DNA of 64,000 nucleotides from Herbaspirillum autotrophicum. GTDB taxonomy: Bacteria > Pseudomonadota > Gammaproteobacteria > Burkholderiales > Burkholderiaceae_D. The notes under the pieces were generated by a model, which saw only the letters and a program-made list of their open reading frames with translations, ran no database searches and was not told the origin of the DNA. This document shows positions 27,465 to 36,374 of the stretch, piece by piece; position 1 is the stretch's first letter, and each line of letters opens with the position of its first letter. The position numbers and the translations under genes are program-made. The stretch spans positions 18,151 through 82,150 of the forward strand of contig NZ_LFLS01000029.1 in assembly GCF_001189915.1 (NCBI RefSeq). Reading direction: 5' to 3'.

Positions 27465-28528
27465 TGGTCGAATCTCCTCATGGCGAGGCCGCAGGCGATC
27501 AGGTACGACGCTGCGTTGCGTTGCAGTTGCGCCGCCGGGATATGGTTGGCCAGTTGCATGTCGTGAAACGGGTTGACCAGCATGGTGGGAATCCGGGTAT
27601 GCGCTTGTACTGCGGCCGCCAGTCCCGGTGTCAGTGCGCCGCCGCCGGACAGCAGCAAGCGGTCGGCCTGATTGCACTGGGCTGAGCTGTGCAGCAATTG
27701 CATGGCGCGCGCAATTTCCAGCACGGTGCTGTCGAGATAGGGTTGCAACACCCGCGCCTGATAATCTGCGGGCAGGTCGGCGGCGATCTTCCGGCTCTCC
27801 GCAATATCTTGCGGGAAATCGTAGGTGCGCATGATGGCTTGGGTCAGTTGCAGGCTGCCGAAATTATGTTCGCGCTCATACAGCACTTCGGTACCGCTCA
27901 GCAGCGACAGATGGCTGTACTGTGAGCGAATCTGCAATAACGCCGTCGTTGCCGGCGGCTGGAGAGCGTCTTGCCGGCGCATCAGCGCGGCCTGGGCGGC
28001 GAAGGTATCGATATCGGCTACACGCGGTTTGAGGCCAATGGCTTCGATAATGGCGACGCGATCATCGATTTTTTCGGCGCGGGCGACTGCCAGCAAGACA
28101 TCGATTTCATCGTCGCCATGCGGGCCGATGATATCGAAGTCGAGCCGGATTTCGTTGATGGGAAATGGCAGATACTGGGCCGCCGCCGCCTCTACCTGCA
28201 TCGCCAGTTGCGCCTCCGGCAAACCGGCTGGCAGTCGCAATTTTTTGGTGATGACCGATGGCGACGGAATCCCGATGGCGACATGACGTGCATGAGAGCG
28301 GCTTTTTTTCCAGAGACGCCGTACGGCGTCGGCGACCTGATCCAGGTGTTCGATATTGCCGTCGACGATGGCGCCGCGCGCCAATGGCTCGGTGGCGTAA
28401 CGCTCAAGCCGGAATTGTTGCGGCGAGCGCGAGGTCAGTTCGACCAGTTTGACGGAACTGGTGCCGATATCCAGTCCGATCAGCGCCGGATGCCTGCGAT
28501 TGAAGAGGGAGGTCAAATCAAGGGCCAA
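27461..28528 (-). CDS. pilM: Type IV pilus assembly ATPase-fold protein PilM, TTG start
   Basis: A 355-residue actin-like cytosolic protein. It shows the nucleotide-binding LIGLDIGTSSVKLVEL near residue 15 and LLLSGGGALTPGLAAAV near residue 290. PilM binds the N-terminus of PilN and organises the inner-membrane ring. The start codon is TTG at 28528, with AGGAG eight bases before it. It is the first gene of pilMNOPQ-aroKB-dgt and divergent from mrcA, the arrangement known from Pseudomonas and many betaproteobacteria. Confidence 0.94.
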   Translation of the reverse strand: MALDLTSLFNRRHPALIGLDIGTSSVKLVELTSRSPQQFRLERYATEPLARGAIVDGNIEHLDQVADAVRRLWKKSRSHARHVAIGIPSPSVITKKLRLPAGLPEAQLAMQVEAAAAQYLPFPINEIRLDFDIIGPHGDDEIDVLLAVARAEKIDDRVAIIEAIGLKPRVADIDTFAAQAALMRRQDALQPPATTALLQIRSQYSHLSLLSGTEVLYEREHNFGSLQLTQAIMRTYDFPQDIAESRKIAADLPADYQARVLQPYLDSTVLEIARAMQLLHSSAQCNQADRLLLSGGGALTPGLAAAVQAHTRIPTMLVNPFHDMQLANHIPAAQLQRNAASYLIACGLAMRRFDH

Positions 28529-28828
28529 GACAATTTCTCCTGAATACGGTGCAAGGTAGTGCCTGACGAAATTGGATGGGTATGCTGCAGCCGGTCTTGG
28601 GAGAGAGGTATTGAAAAGTTGTTATATTTGCAATCAATCCTAGCAATGTTTGTTGCTCTGTGTAAACAGTGTGGCCCGAAAGTTATTTCTCCTATTTGCA
28701 ACACATCGTTCGAAACTTATGGCCGGCAACGCTTTCTGAGCAGGCAGAGGGGGGGCTGAAATGGAGCCCGTCCCGGTGCAAGCCGCTATAATGCGGTGAT
28801 TGTTATTTTGAATTCCCTCTCCCAGCGC
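28529..28828. other. Divergent promoter region of pilM and mrcA
   Basis: This 300-base stretch must hold both promoters. On the plus strand a perfect TATAAT lies at 28787-28792, 37 bases before the mrcA ATG, but the -35 position (GAGCCC) does not match. The region around 28610-28710 is AT-rich. No terminator or small gene is visible. Confidence 0.5.
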
Positions 28829-31195
28829 ATGTCTTCCCCCGAAACTGTCAGCAACAAATCCGAAAAACCAACACCGAAACGCCTGCATCCGGCGCTGCGT
28901 GTCTTGCTAGCCTGTATCGGGGTAGTGGTGGCGATGGTCTTGATGGGCGTGCTGGTGCTCGGCTTTGTGGTGACGCTGGCTTATCCCAAGCTGCCGGATC
29001 TCGATTCGCTGACCGATTACCGGCCCAAGATCCCGCTGCGGGTGTTTTCGGCCGATGGGGTGCTGATTGGTGAGTTCGGCGAAGAGCGCCGCAATCTGGT
29101 GCACATCAAGGATATTCCTGACTTGATGAAGAAGGCCGTGCTGGCGATTGAGGATGACCGTTTCTACGAACATGGCGGCGTCGATTATCAAGGCATCATC
29201 CGCGCCACGTTTTCCAATCTCTCTGGCGGCGGTGGCGGTGCCAGTACGATTACCCAGCAGGTCGCCCGCAATTTCTTCCTGACCAGCAATGAGCCGACCT
29301 TCCTGCAAAAAGCGTCCCGCAAATTCTTGTATGAAATTCCGCTGGCCTGGAAAATCGAAAGCAACCTGACCAAGGATCAGATTCTTGAGGTGTACATGAA
29401 CCAGATTTATCTGGGACAGCGCGCCTATGGTTTCGCTTCGGCCGCCCAGATTTATTTCGGCAAGCAACTCAAGGAGCTGACGATTGCCGAAGCCGCGATG
29501 CTGGCCGGTTTGCCGAAAGCGCCGTCGGCCTACAATCCGGTGGTCAATCCGAAGCGCGCCAATGCGCGTCAGCAATACATCCTGTTGCGCATGCGTCAGC
29601 TCGGTTACATCACTGACCAGCAATATCTGCAAGCCAAGGATGAGCAGCTCAAGATCAAGACCGACAGCACCGCGTTCGGCGTGCATGCCGAGTATGTATC
29701 CGAAATGGCGCGGCAGCTGGTGTATGCGCAGTTCAAGGAAGATACCTATAACCGTGGCCTGAATGTGTTCACTACGATTACCAAGGCGGATCAGGACGCT
29801 GCTTACCTGGCTTTGCGCCGGGGCATCATTGATTACGAACGACGTCACGGTTATCGCGGTCCGGAAGGCTACATGGAAATCCCGACCACTTCCAAGGAAG
29901 AGGCCGACGATGCAATCGAAACCGAGTTGGCGGATCATCCGGACAGCGATGATCTGGTAGCCGCCGTGGTGCTGGAAGCAGCGCCGAAAGAAATCGTGGC
30001 AGTGCTGGCCACCGGTGACGAAATCCGGATTTCCGGCAGCGGCCTCGGGTTTGCCACCAATTTGCTCAGCGAAAAAGCGCCGCCGCAAAAACGCATCAAG
30101 CGCGGCGCCATCATCCGCGTTTTCCAGGATGGCAAGAACTGGATGATCACGCAAATGCCGGAAGTCGAATCGGCGTTCGTTTCGGTCAATCCTGAAGACG
30201 GTGCAATCCGGGCGCTGGTGGGCGGTTTCGATTTCAATCGCAACAAGTTCAATCACGTCACGCAAGCATGGCGTCAGCCGGGCTCATCATTCAAGCCGTT
30301 CATTTATTCGTCGTCGCTGGAAAAGGGTTTGTCGCCGGCGACCATCATCAATGATGCACCGCTGACGTTCACCCAAACCGGCGGCCAGGTCTGGCAACCG
30401 AAGAATTACGGCGGCAAGTTCGAGGGGCCGATCTCGATGCGCCGCGCCTTGCAGAAATCGATCAATCTGGTGTCGATCCGGATTCTGGAACGGGTCGGCG
30501 TCAAGTATGCGCAAGAGTACATTACGCGTTTCGGTTTCGATGCCGACAAGAATCCGCCGTACCTGACGCTGGCGCTTGGTGCCGGTGCCGTGACGCCGTT
30601 GCAGATGGTGGGAGCGTATTCGGTATTTGCCAACGGCGGCTTCAAAACCAATCCTTATCTGATCTCGAAGATCACTGACAACAACGGCAATATCTTGTCG
30701 CAGGCGCAGCCTGACAAGGCCGGTGATGAAGCCAACCGCGTCATCGATCCGCGCAACGCGTTTGTCATGGACAGCATGCTGCGTGACGTCGTCAAGCACG
30801 GTACGGCGGTCAAGGCGATGGCGCTCAAGCGGACCGATCTGGCCGGCAAGACGGGTACCACCAATGATTCTCTGGACGCCTGGTTCGCCGGTTATCAACC
30901 GAAGCTGGTGGCGATTGCCTGGATGGGCTACGACCAGCCGAAGAGTCTCGGCGATCGTGAAACCGGTGGCGGTCTGGCATTGCCGATCTGGATCAGTTAC
31001 ATGCAGAAAGCCTTGAAAGATGCGCCGATGGTGGACCGTACCGTGCCGGCCGGTTTGCTGGAAGTGAATGGCGAATACTACTACTCGGAATATCCGCCAA
31101 GCGCCAGCGTGCATGATCTTGGCATGGGAGATCGCGGCGGTCAGACGCCGGAAGAAGAAAAGGCCAAGAATCAGGTCAAGAACGAATTGTTCTGA
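28829..31195 (+). CDS. mrcA: Penicillin-binding protein 1A
   Basis: A 788-residue bifunctional peptidoglycan synthase. After a basic start and a single membrane helix (about 24-52) comes the GT51 glycosyltransferase domain, with EDDRFYEHGGVD containing the catalytic Glu and GASTITQQVARN. An OB-like insertion follows, then the transpeptidase domain with the active-site Ser in RQPGSSFKPF, the SxN-type motif, and KTGTTND. The end (residues beyond ~750) is Glu/Lys-rich. I start at ATG 28829 (SSPETV); an ATG at 28796 is possible. It ends at a strong terminator. Confidence 0.95.
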   Translation: MSSPETVSNKSEKPTPKRLHPALRVLLACIGVVVAMVLMGVLVLGFVVTLAYPKLPDLDSLTDYRPKIPLRVFSADGVLIGEFGEERRNLVHIKDIPDLMKKAVLAIEDDRFYEHGGVDYQGIIRATFSNLSGGGGGASTITQQVARNFFLTSNEPTFLQKASRKFLYEIPLAWKIESNLTKDQILEVYMNQIYLGQRAYGFASAAQIYFGKQLKELTIAEAAMLAGLPKAPSAYNPVVNPKRANARQQYILLRMRQLGYITDQQYLQAKDEQLKIKTDSTAFGVHAEYVSEMARQLVYAQFKEDTYNRGLNVFTTITKADQDAAYLALRRGIIDYERRHGYRGPEGYMEIPTTSKEEADDAIETELADHPDSDDLVAAVVLEAAPKEIVAVLATGDEIRISGSGLGFATNLLSEKAPPQKRIKRGAIIRVFQDGKNWMITQMPEVESAFVSVNPEDGAIRALVGGFDFNRNKFNHVTQAWRQPGSSFKPFIYSSSLEKGLSPATIINDAPLTFTQTGGQVWQPKNYGGKFEGPISMRRALQKSINLVSIRILERVGVKYAQEYITRFGFDADKNPPYLTLALGAGAVTPLQMVGAYSVFANGGFKTNPYLISKITDNNGNILSQAQPDKAGDEANRVIDPRNAFVMDSMLRDVVKHGTAVKAMALKRTDLAGKTGTTNDSLDAWFAGYQPKLVAIAWMGYDQPKSLGDRETGGGLALPIWISYMQKALKDAPMVDRTVPAGLLEVNGEYYYSEYPPSASVHDLGMGDRGGQTPEEEKAKNQVKNELF

Positions 31196-31226
31196 CCGGG
31201 TACTGATTGCTTCTCCGGCAAGGCAT

Positions 31227-31258
31227 AAAAAAACGGCAGATCATTCTGCCGTTTTTTT
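31227..31258. terminator. Bidirectional terminator between mrcA and queC
   Basis: Perfect stem AAAAAAACGGCAGA / TCTGCCGTTTTTTT with a TCAT loop and an eight-T run after it on the plus strand. Confidence 0.92.
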
Positions 31259-31283
31259 TCGCCCGTCGTTTGCCGCGTTGGCG

Positions 31284-32018
31284 TCAGGCCCGGGCCACAA
31301 ATTGCCGGTAGCCACGGGCGCGCAAATCACAGGCGGGACAGGTGCCGCAGCCATAACCCCAGTCATGCAAGGCGCCGCGTTCACCGAGATAGCAGGTGTG
31401 GGTGTCGGCGCGGATCAGGTCGACCAGCGCCTGACCGCCAATCTCCTGCGCCAGCCGCCAGGTGGCTGCCTTATCGATCCACATCAGCGGCGTTTCAACT
31501 TTCAGGCGCGTGGCCATGCCCAGATTGAGGGCGACCTGCAAGGCTTTCATCGTGTCGTCGCGGCAATCCGGATAGCCCGAAAAATCGGTTTCGCACATGC
31601 CGCCTACCAGTACGTCCAGACCACGACGATACGCCACCGTGGCAGCGACCGTCATGAACAACAGATTGCGGCCGGGCACGAAGGTATTGGGCAAGCCGTT
31701 GTCTTGCATGGTGATGGCGACGTCGCTGGTCAGCGCGGTATCCGAGATGGCGCTGATCAGCGACAGGTCGATCATGTGATCTTCGCCGAGACGGGTATCC
31801 CAGTCAGCGGAAAAGCCGCGCATTTGCTGCAGCAGGGAAGGTCGTACCTGCAATTCGATGGCATGCCGCTGACCATAGTCGAAACCGATGGTTTCCACCT
31901 TGTTGTAGTGTTGCAATGCCCAGGCCAGGCAGGTGGTGGAATCCTGGCCGCCGCTGAACAGGACCAGGGCGCCGTGCGGCAGGGTTGGCGTAGGAGAAGA
32001 CATGGAAACTTTCTGCAT
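31284..32018 (-). CDS. queC: 7-cyano-7-deazaguanine synthase QueC
   Basis: A 244-residue enzyme that converts 7-carboxy-7-deazaguanine to preQ0 using ATP and ammonia, for queuosine tRNA modification. The PP-loop [15 protein letters not shown] is near residue 20; a C-terminal zinc site is formed by Cys residues in [25 protein letters not shown] 32018 overlaps the stop of the upstream DUF3108 gene by one base (TGATG), favouring this start, although ATG 32003 would leave a more typical N-terminus. The other queuosine genes are not in the window. Confidence 0.94.
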   Translation of the reverse strand: MQKVSMSSPTPTLPHGALVLFSGGQDSTTCLAWALQHYNKVETIGFDYGQRHAIELQVRPSLLQQMRGFSADWDTRLGEDHMIDLSLISAISDTALTSDVAITMQDNGLPNTFVPGRNLLFMTVAATVAYRRGLDVLVGGMCETDFSGYPDCRDDTMKALQVALNLGMATRLKVETPLMWIDKAATWRLAQEIGGQALVDLIRADTHTCYLGERGALHDWGYGCGTCPACDLRARGYRQFVARA

Positions 32019-32782
32019 CAGGATTTTTTCTTGGTAACGGCGTCCAGCGTTTGTTCAATGAAGTCGCCGTCGGGATCGGTAAAGCGCAGGCGGACCGGAT
32101 ACCAGTCTTGTCCCGGTGCCAGCCAGATATCGAGTTTTTGGCCCTGATCATCCGGCGGTGGTGCGCGGAAAATGTGCACCGTATTGAGCTCACCCAGTTT
32201 GGTTTTGATTTTTTCGCGGTTGACGACCTTGAATGTCCACTGTTCTGCATCGCGCGGACCGGCGACGAAGAACTGCCATTCGGAACCGTTCTTGAATTGC
32301 GCGGCATTGGCGCGCGCCACCGAGATCAACTGCCAGGTGATGCTGGTGCGATCCTGTTCACCGCCCAGCAAGGGATAGTTTTGCTCCGATTGCGAAAAGC
32401 CGATGGTTTTGGCATCGCGATTGAAGGTGGTGGTGCTGGCTTCACGGCGCAAACGCTTTTCCACGAAACTGTTCGGTGCCAGACCAAAACTGTCGATGCC
32501 GCCTTCGCTGCTCGAATCCAGAATTTTCCCGAGCAACATGGCGCGGGTTTCCGCGACTACGCTGTAGCTGTTGCCGTTATTGTTCCATTTGACCAGTGCT
32601 TCGCCCTTGAGCGACAGGCCGCTTTGCTTGGCTTCGATGGAATAATTCAGTTCGGCCGATGGCGGCGGACTGGTCTTGCGTTTGACGGCCGGATGTTCAT
32701 CGGCGGCGAAGGCCTGGCTGCTGGCGACAACAATCATTGCGGTGCATGCCAGGCGGGCGAATACGGAGGGAAACAGGGTCAT
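32018..32782 (-). CDS. DUF3108 periplasmic protein (first of two)
   Basis: A 254-residue protein with a signal peptide ending ASSQAFA, then a DUF3108 beta-rich domain: [37 protein letters not shown], the mid-domain [13 protein letters not shown], and the closing [30 protein letters not shown]. The function of the family is unknown. It is a close structural relative of the next gene upstream (32912-34024); many blocks are shared. It is translationally coupled to queC. Confidence 0.82.
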   Translation of the reverse strand: MTLFPSVFARLACTAMIVVASSQAFAADEHPAVKRKTSPPPSAELNYSIEAKQSGLSLKGEALVKWNNNGNSYSVVAETRAMLLGKILDSSSEGGIDSFGLAPNSFVEKRLRREASTTTFNRDAKTIGFSQSEQNYPLLGGEQDRTSITWQLISVARANAAQFKNGSEWQFFVAGPRDAEQWTFKVVNREKIKTKLGELNTVHIFRAPPPDDQGQKLDIWLAPGQDWYPVRLRFTDPDGDFIEQTLDAVTKKKS

Positions 32783-32911
32783 GGTGGTCCCATCAAAAAC
32801 GGCGGTTCAGGGCGCCGGAAACGGCTGCCGGGAAGCTTGCATGGCACGCCGGCCAATGCAGCAAAGGTTCTAGTTTACAGGACTTACGCAAATCTGCCCG
32901 GGATGGGACGC

Positions 32912-34024
32912 TCAGGTGCCGGGCGGCAGGCTTTTCAACTTGCTCAGCGACATTTCCAGAAAGTCGCCGTTGGTTTCGCTGAAACGCAGGCGCAACGGAT
33001 ACCACTGCTGTTGCGGCGCGAACCAGATATCAAGCTGCTGTTCATACGAGCCGGGGCGCGGGACCCGCACCACATGCCAGGCGCGTGCAGGACCGGCCGG
33101 GACGCGGATATCTTCCTCGCCGATGACTTGCATGCGCCACACCTCGCCGTCGCGCGGACCGGCGACAAACAGATCGATGGTAGCCCCCGGCGCAAATTTC
33201 CCGGGATCGCCACGGCCGATGGCAACCAGTTGCCAGACGACGCTGGCGCGGTCTTGTTCGCCGCCGACACTGGGGTAGGTATTGGTGGAGGCGGAAAAGC
33301 TGATCTGTTTGCGGTCACGGTGGAAATGCGTGTTGGTGGCGGATTTGCGGATCCGCTGCTCGGTATACAACTCTGGCGCGACGCCGAATTCATTGATGTC
33401 GCCGCTGCTCGAAAAGCGCAGGAAGGTAAAAAAGAAATCTTCTGCTTTGCCCTCGATGGTGTAGCGGCTGCCATCACTTTTCCAGGTAATGGTGCCGCTG
33501 CCATGCACTGCCATATTGTTGTACGTGGCCTGGACGTCGTATTCCAGTGAGGCCGGGGGCGGCGGATCGACGGTGTAGTGCGTGCCGCCGGGTGCTTCGG
33601 GTGTGTCCGCTTTGGGCGGCGTGTCGGCGGCGCTGGTGTCGGCCTTGTCTGCCGGTGTATTTTCTGCGCTGTCGGCGCTTTCTTCGGTAGCAGCAGTTGC
33701 TTTGTCATCGGTGGTGACCGCGCTGGTGGTGGTCGCGATGGCCAGTGTGTCGCTGGCGACCGGCGCTGGCGCTGGCGGTTGTGGCTTGGGCTTGGGTTTG
33801 CGTTTGACTGCCGGCTTGGCCACCGGCAATGATACCGGTTGGGTAGGCGCCGGCGGCGTGCGCAGGCTGACGCTGATAGTGTTTTCCTGCAGCGCGGCCG
33901 GCGCCGGCACCCGGATATGGCGGCCGCCCCAGTTGATGACGAGCAGATGCAGCAGCACGGTCACTGCAATCAGTGCCGTGATGCGCCACAGTCGTGGTCG
34001 TCGGTCAGAGGGGGCTGTGGTCAT
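32912..34024 (-). CDS. DUF3108 protein with TonB-like N-terminus
   Basis: A 370-residue protein. Residues about 14-32 form one uncleaved membrane helix, followed by a Pro/Lys-rich stretch (KRKPKPKPQPPAPAP, about 72-88) and an Ala/Thr/Asp-rich disordered segment to about residue 150. The rest is a DUF3108 domain with the same landmarks as its neighbour (SSGDINEFGVAPELY, GGEQDRASVVWQL, LDIWFAPQQQWYPLRLRFSETNGDF). The front half thus resembles the periplasm-spanning part of TonB. ATG 34024 is chosen; the frame extends to 34078 without support. It heads an apparent operon with the second DUF3108 gene and queC. Confidence 0.82.
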   Translation of the reverse strand: MTTAPSDRRPRLWRITALIAVTVLLHLLVINWGGRHIRVPAPAALQENTISVSLRTPPAPTQPVSLPVAKPAVKRKPKPKPQPPAPAPVASDTLAIATTTSAVTTDDKATAATEESADSAENTPADKADTSAADTPPKADTPEAPGGTHYTVDPPPPASLEYDVQATYNNMAVHGSGTITWKSDGSRYTIEGKAEDFFFTFLRFSSSGDINEFGVAPELYTEQRIRKSATNTHFHRDRKQISFSASTNTYPSVGGEQDRASVVWQLVAIGRGDPGKFAPGATIDLFVAGPRDGEVWRMQVIGEEDIRVPAGPARAWHVVRVPRPGSYEQQLDIWFAPQQQWYPLRLRFSETNGDFLEMSLSKLKSLPPGT

Positions 34025-34123
34025 GGCGTCAGTGTAAACGTATCGGCCCGCCACGGCGATTGCCAGAACACATTTCAAACATCGTACAATGCGTTTTTTT
34101 CAACGCTGGCCTCACTTTCGCCG

Positions 34124-35413
34124 ATGACAATTTTCCCTACCCTCAAGCGGCTGCCGGCCGTTGCCTTGCTTCTGACTGCTGCCACGGCGATGGCGGCAGC
34201 ACCGGCCGGTGCGCCAATCCGTATCGGCATGATCGACGGTATGTCAGGCGCATTTGCCAACGCCGGTGAGGCGGTACAACGCAATATTCAATTCTCCATC
34301 GATCTGATCAATGCCAAGGGCGGCGTCAAATTGCCGGATGGCATGCACCCGCTGCAACTGACGGTATTTGATAACAAGTTGGGCGTGGAAGACTCGCTGG
34401 TGCAGTTCCGGCAACTGACCGACCAGCGCATTCCGTTCATGATCGAAGGCAACAGCTCGGCGGTGGCAGCGGCGCTGATCGATGCCGTCAACAAGCATAA
34501 TCAGCGCGAACCGCAACAACGCGTGCTGTTTCTCAACTATTCCGCCGTCGACCCGGCGCTGACCAATGAGAAATGCAGTTTCTGGCATTTCCGTTTTGAT
34601 GCCAATGCCGACATGCGCATGCAGGCATTGACCGAAGTGATCAAGGGCGATACCAACGCCAAGCGGGTTTATCTGATCGGGCAGGATTACAGTTTCGGCC
34701 GTCAGGTGGCCAAGGCGGCGCGCGAGCAATTGGCGCAAAAACGTCCGGATATCGTGATTGCCGGCGAAGAGTTGCATCCGATCGGCAAGATCAAGGATTT
34801 TGCGCCTTACATTGCCAAGATCCGCAGCAGCGGTGCCGACACCGTGGTGACCGGCAACTGGGGCAACGATCTCACGTTGCTGGTGAAGGCCGCCCGTGAT
34901 GCCGGTTTCAAAGCCAAGTTCTATACCTTTTATGCCAACGGCCTGGGCGCGCCGGCCGCAATTGGCGATGCCGGTGTCGGCACCGTGCGCGCGGTAGCGG
35001 AATGGCACCCGAATGCCGGTGCCGGCATGCGCGACTCCCCGAGTGATGCTTTTTATCAGGCGTTTCGCAAGCGTTATCCGCTGGCCAAGGATGATTATGT
35101 ACACATGCGCATGCACGTCATGATCGATATGCTGGCCAAAGCCATCGAAACCGCCAAAAGCACTGACGCGATTGCAGTTGCACGGGCGCTGGAAGGAGCG
35201 CATTATCGGAATGCTTTCCATGAGGCCACCATGCGTGCTGCCGATCACCAGCTGATCCAGCCGTTGTATGTGTCGGTGATGCAAAAACTGGACGGCGGCG
35301 GCATACGTTTCGATAACGAAGGCAGCGGTTATGGCTTCAAGACCGAGCGTTACGTGCCGGCCGCGCAGACCGCCTTGCCGACGACCTGCAAGATGCAACG
35401 CGTGGAGCGCTGA
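34124..35413 (+). CDS. Branched-chain amino acid-type ABC transporter substrate-binding protein
   Basis: A 429-residue type I periplasmic binding protein. It has a signal peptide (about residues 1-24, ending ATAMA), then IRIGMIDGMSGAFANAGEAVQRNIQF, the Leu/Ile/Val-binding family start, and two alternating lobes with KRVYLIGQDYSFGRQVAKAA in the second. No permease or ATPase gene lies next to it, so it must work with components encoded elsewhere or serve as a sensor. ATG 34124 is chosen because it starts the signal peptide. TACAAT at 34085-34090 is a possible -10. Ligand unknown. Confidence 0.87.
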   Translation: MTIFPTLKRLPAVALLLTAATAMAAAPAGAPIRIGMIDGMSGAFANAGEAVQRNIQFSIDLINAKGGVKLPDGMHPLQLTVFDNKLGVEDSLVQFRQLTDQRIPFMIEGNSSAVAAALIDAVNKHNQREPQQRVLFLNYSAVDPALTNEKCSFWHFRFDANADMRMQALTEVIKGDTNAKRVYLIGQDYSFGRQVAKAAREQLAQKRPDIVIAGEELHPIGKIKDFAPYIAKIRSSGADTVVTGNWGNDLTLLVKAARDAGFKAKFYTFYANGLGAPAAIGDAGVGTVRAVAEWHPNAGAGMRDSPSDAFYQAFRKRYPLAKDDYVHMRMHVMIDMLAKAIETAKSTDAIAVARALEGAHYRNAFHEATMRAADHQLIQPLYVSVMQKLDGGGIRFDNEGSGYGFKTERYVPAAQTALPTTCKMQRVER

Positions 35414-35469
35414 ACGAAATTTACCGTGCAAGTTGTCACGCAAATTCTTGATGCAGATTGGAGATATTC

Positions 35470-36234
35470 ATGTTGAACCAAAACAATATGCCGGGTGCAG
35501 GTTCTGTTGCCGAGACACTGGAATTCATGAAAAAAATGTGGGGCGGCATGGGCGCGCCGGCGATGGGAATTCCCTCGTTGTCGGTCGATGAAATCAACAA
35601 GAAAATTGCGGACCTGAAAACCGTGGCTTCCTGGCTTGAGCTGAACATGAGCATGTTGCGCGCCACGATACAGACCATGGAAGTGCAGAGCGCGACGCTC
35701 TCGACCTTGCAGGCGATGGGCGCAATCCTGACGCCGCAGCCGGGCGCAGCCGAACCTGCTGCCGCACCGTCGTTCGGTTTCCCGGCCTGGCCGCCGCAAA
35801 CGGCCAAGACTTCCGCAGCGCCGGCCGGCGCCGCGCAGAAAGAACCTGAACCGGAAATCGAAGAAGAGGATGAGGATTTTCCGATGCCTCCGGAAACTCC
35901 GGCGGCGCAGCCAGAGGCGGGCAATCATGCCGGCGCTGCCGAAAGTAGTGCGGCAGGGATGCCGCCGATTCCGGATTTCCAGGCGGCAATGGGCAATCCG
36001 AATGCCTGGTGGAATTTGCTGCAGGACCAGTTCAAGCAAGCGGTCGGCAATGCACTGGCCGACCATCATGCCAGCCAGCCCGAGGTCAAACCGAAAGCGC
36101 CGGCCAAGGCCAGGGCAAGCGCTGGCGCGAAGGCAAAACCGAAGGCCGCCGCCTCGCCAAAAGCACGCGCCAAATCGACTGCTGTACAATCGGGGAATCC
36201 CAAGCCAGCATCGCGCAAGCCCAGGCCCTCCTGA
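35470..36234 (+). CDS. phaM: PhaM-like polyhydroxyalkanoate granule-associated protein
   Basis: A 254-residue protein. The N-terminal ~85 residues match the PhaM type: short Met/Gly-rich start, then SLSVDEINKKIADLKTVASWLELNMSMLRATIQTMEVQ, a helical segment used for oligomerisation and PHA synthase contact. A Pro/Ala/Glu-rich middle follows, and the tail (about 215-254) is a Lys/Ala/Pro-rich histone-H1-like sequence suited to DNA binding. In Ralstonia, PhaM activates PHA synthase and anchors granules to the nucleoid. GGAG precedes ATG 35470. No other pha gene is in the window. Confidence 0.78.
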   Translation: MLNQNNMPGAGSVAETLEFMKKMWGGMGAPAMGIPSLSVDEINKKIADLKTVASWLELNMSMLRATIQTMEVQSATLSTLQAMGAILTPQPGAAEPAAAPSFGFPAWPPQTAKTSAAPAGAAQKEPEPEIEEEDEDFPMPPETPAAQPEAGNHAGAAESSAAGMPPIPDFQAAMGNPNAWWNLLQDQFKQAVGNALADHHASQPEVKPKAPAKARASAGAKAKPKAAASPKARAKSTAVQSGNPKPASRKPRPS

Positions 36235-36374
36235 ACGGCGTAAAACTACAACACTTCCAGGCGAATCGCGGGGAATTTGTCGTTTGTCATCATGATGAAA
36301 TCTGCCCGCTTTAGTATGAGGCGGGGAAAAAACTTGGTAGAATCAACAACTTAACTCAACTAGGCAAGGTCAGA

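Noticed and set aside
28764..28792. Full sigma70 promoter for mrcA
   Set aside because: TATAAT is perfect but the -35 position reads GAGCCC; reported only as an isolated -10 within the intergenic entry.
28907..30265. Minus-strand open frame of 452 codons over mrcA
   Set aside because: Shadow of penicillin-binding protein 1A; no ribosome-binding site or motif.
32051..33550. Plus-strand open frame of 499 codons over the DUF3108 genes
   Set aside because: Runs antisense to two genes with signal peptide or membrane helix and a clear paralogous pattern; its own product is patternless.
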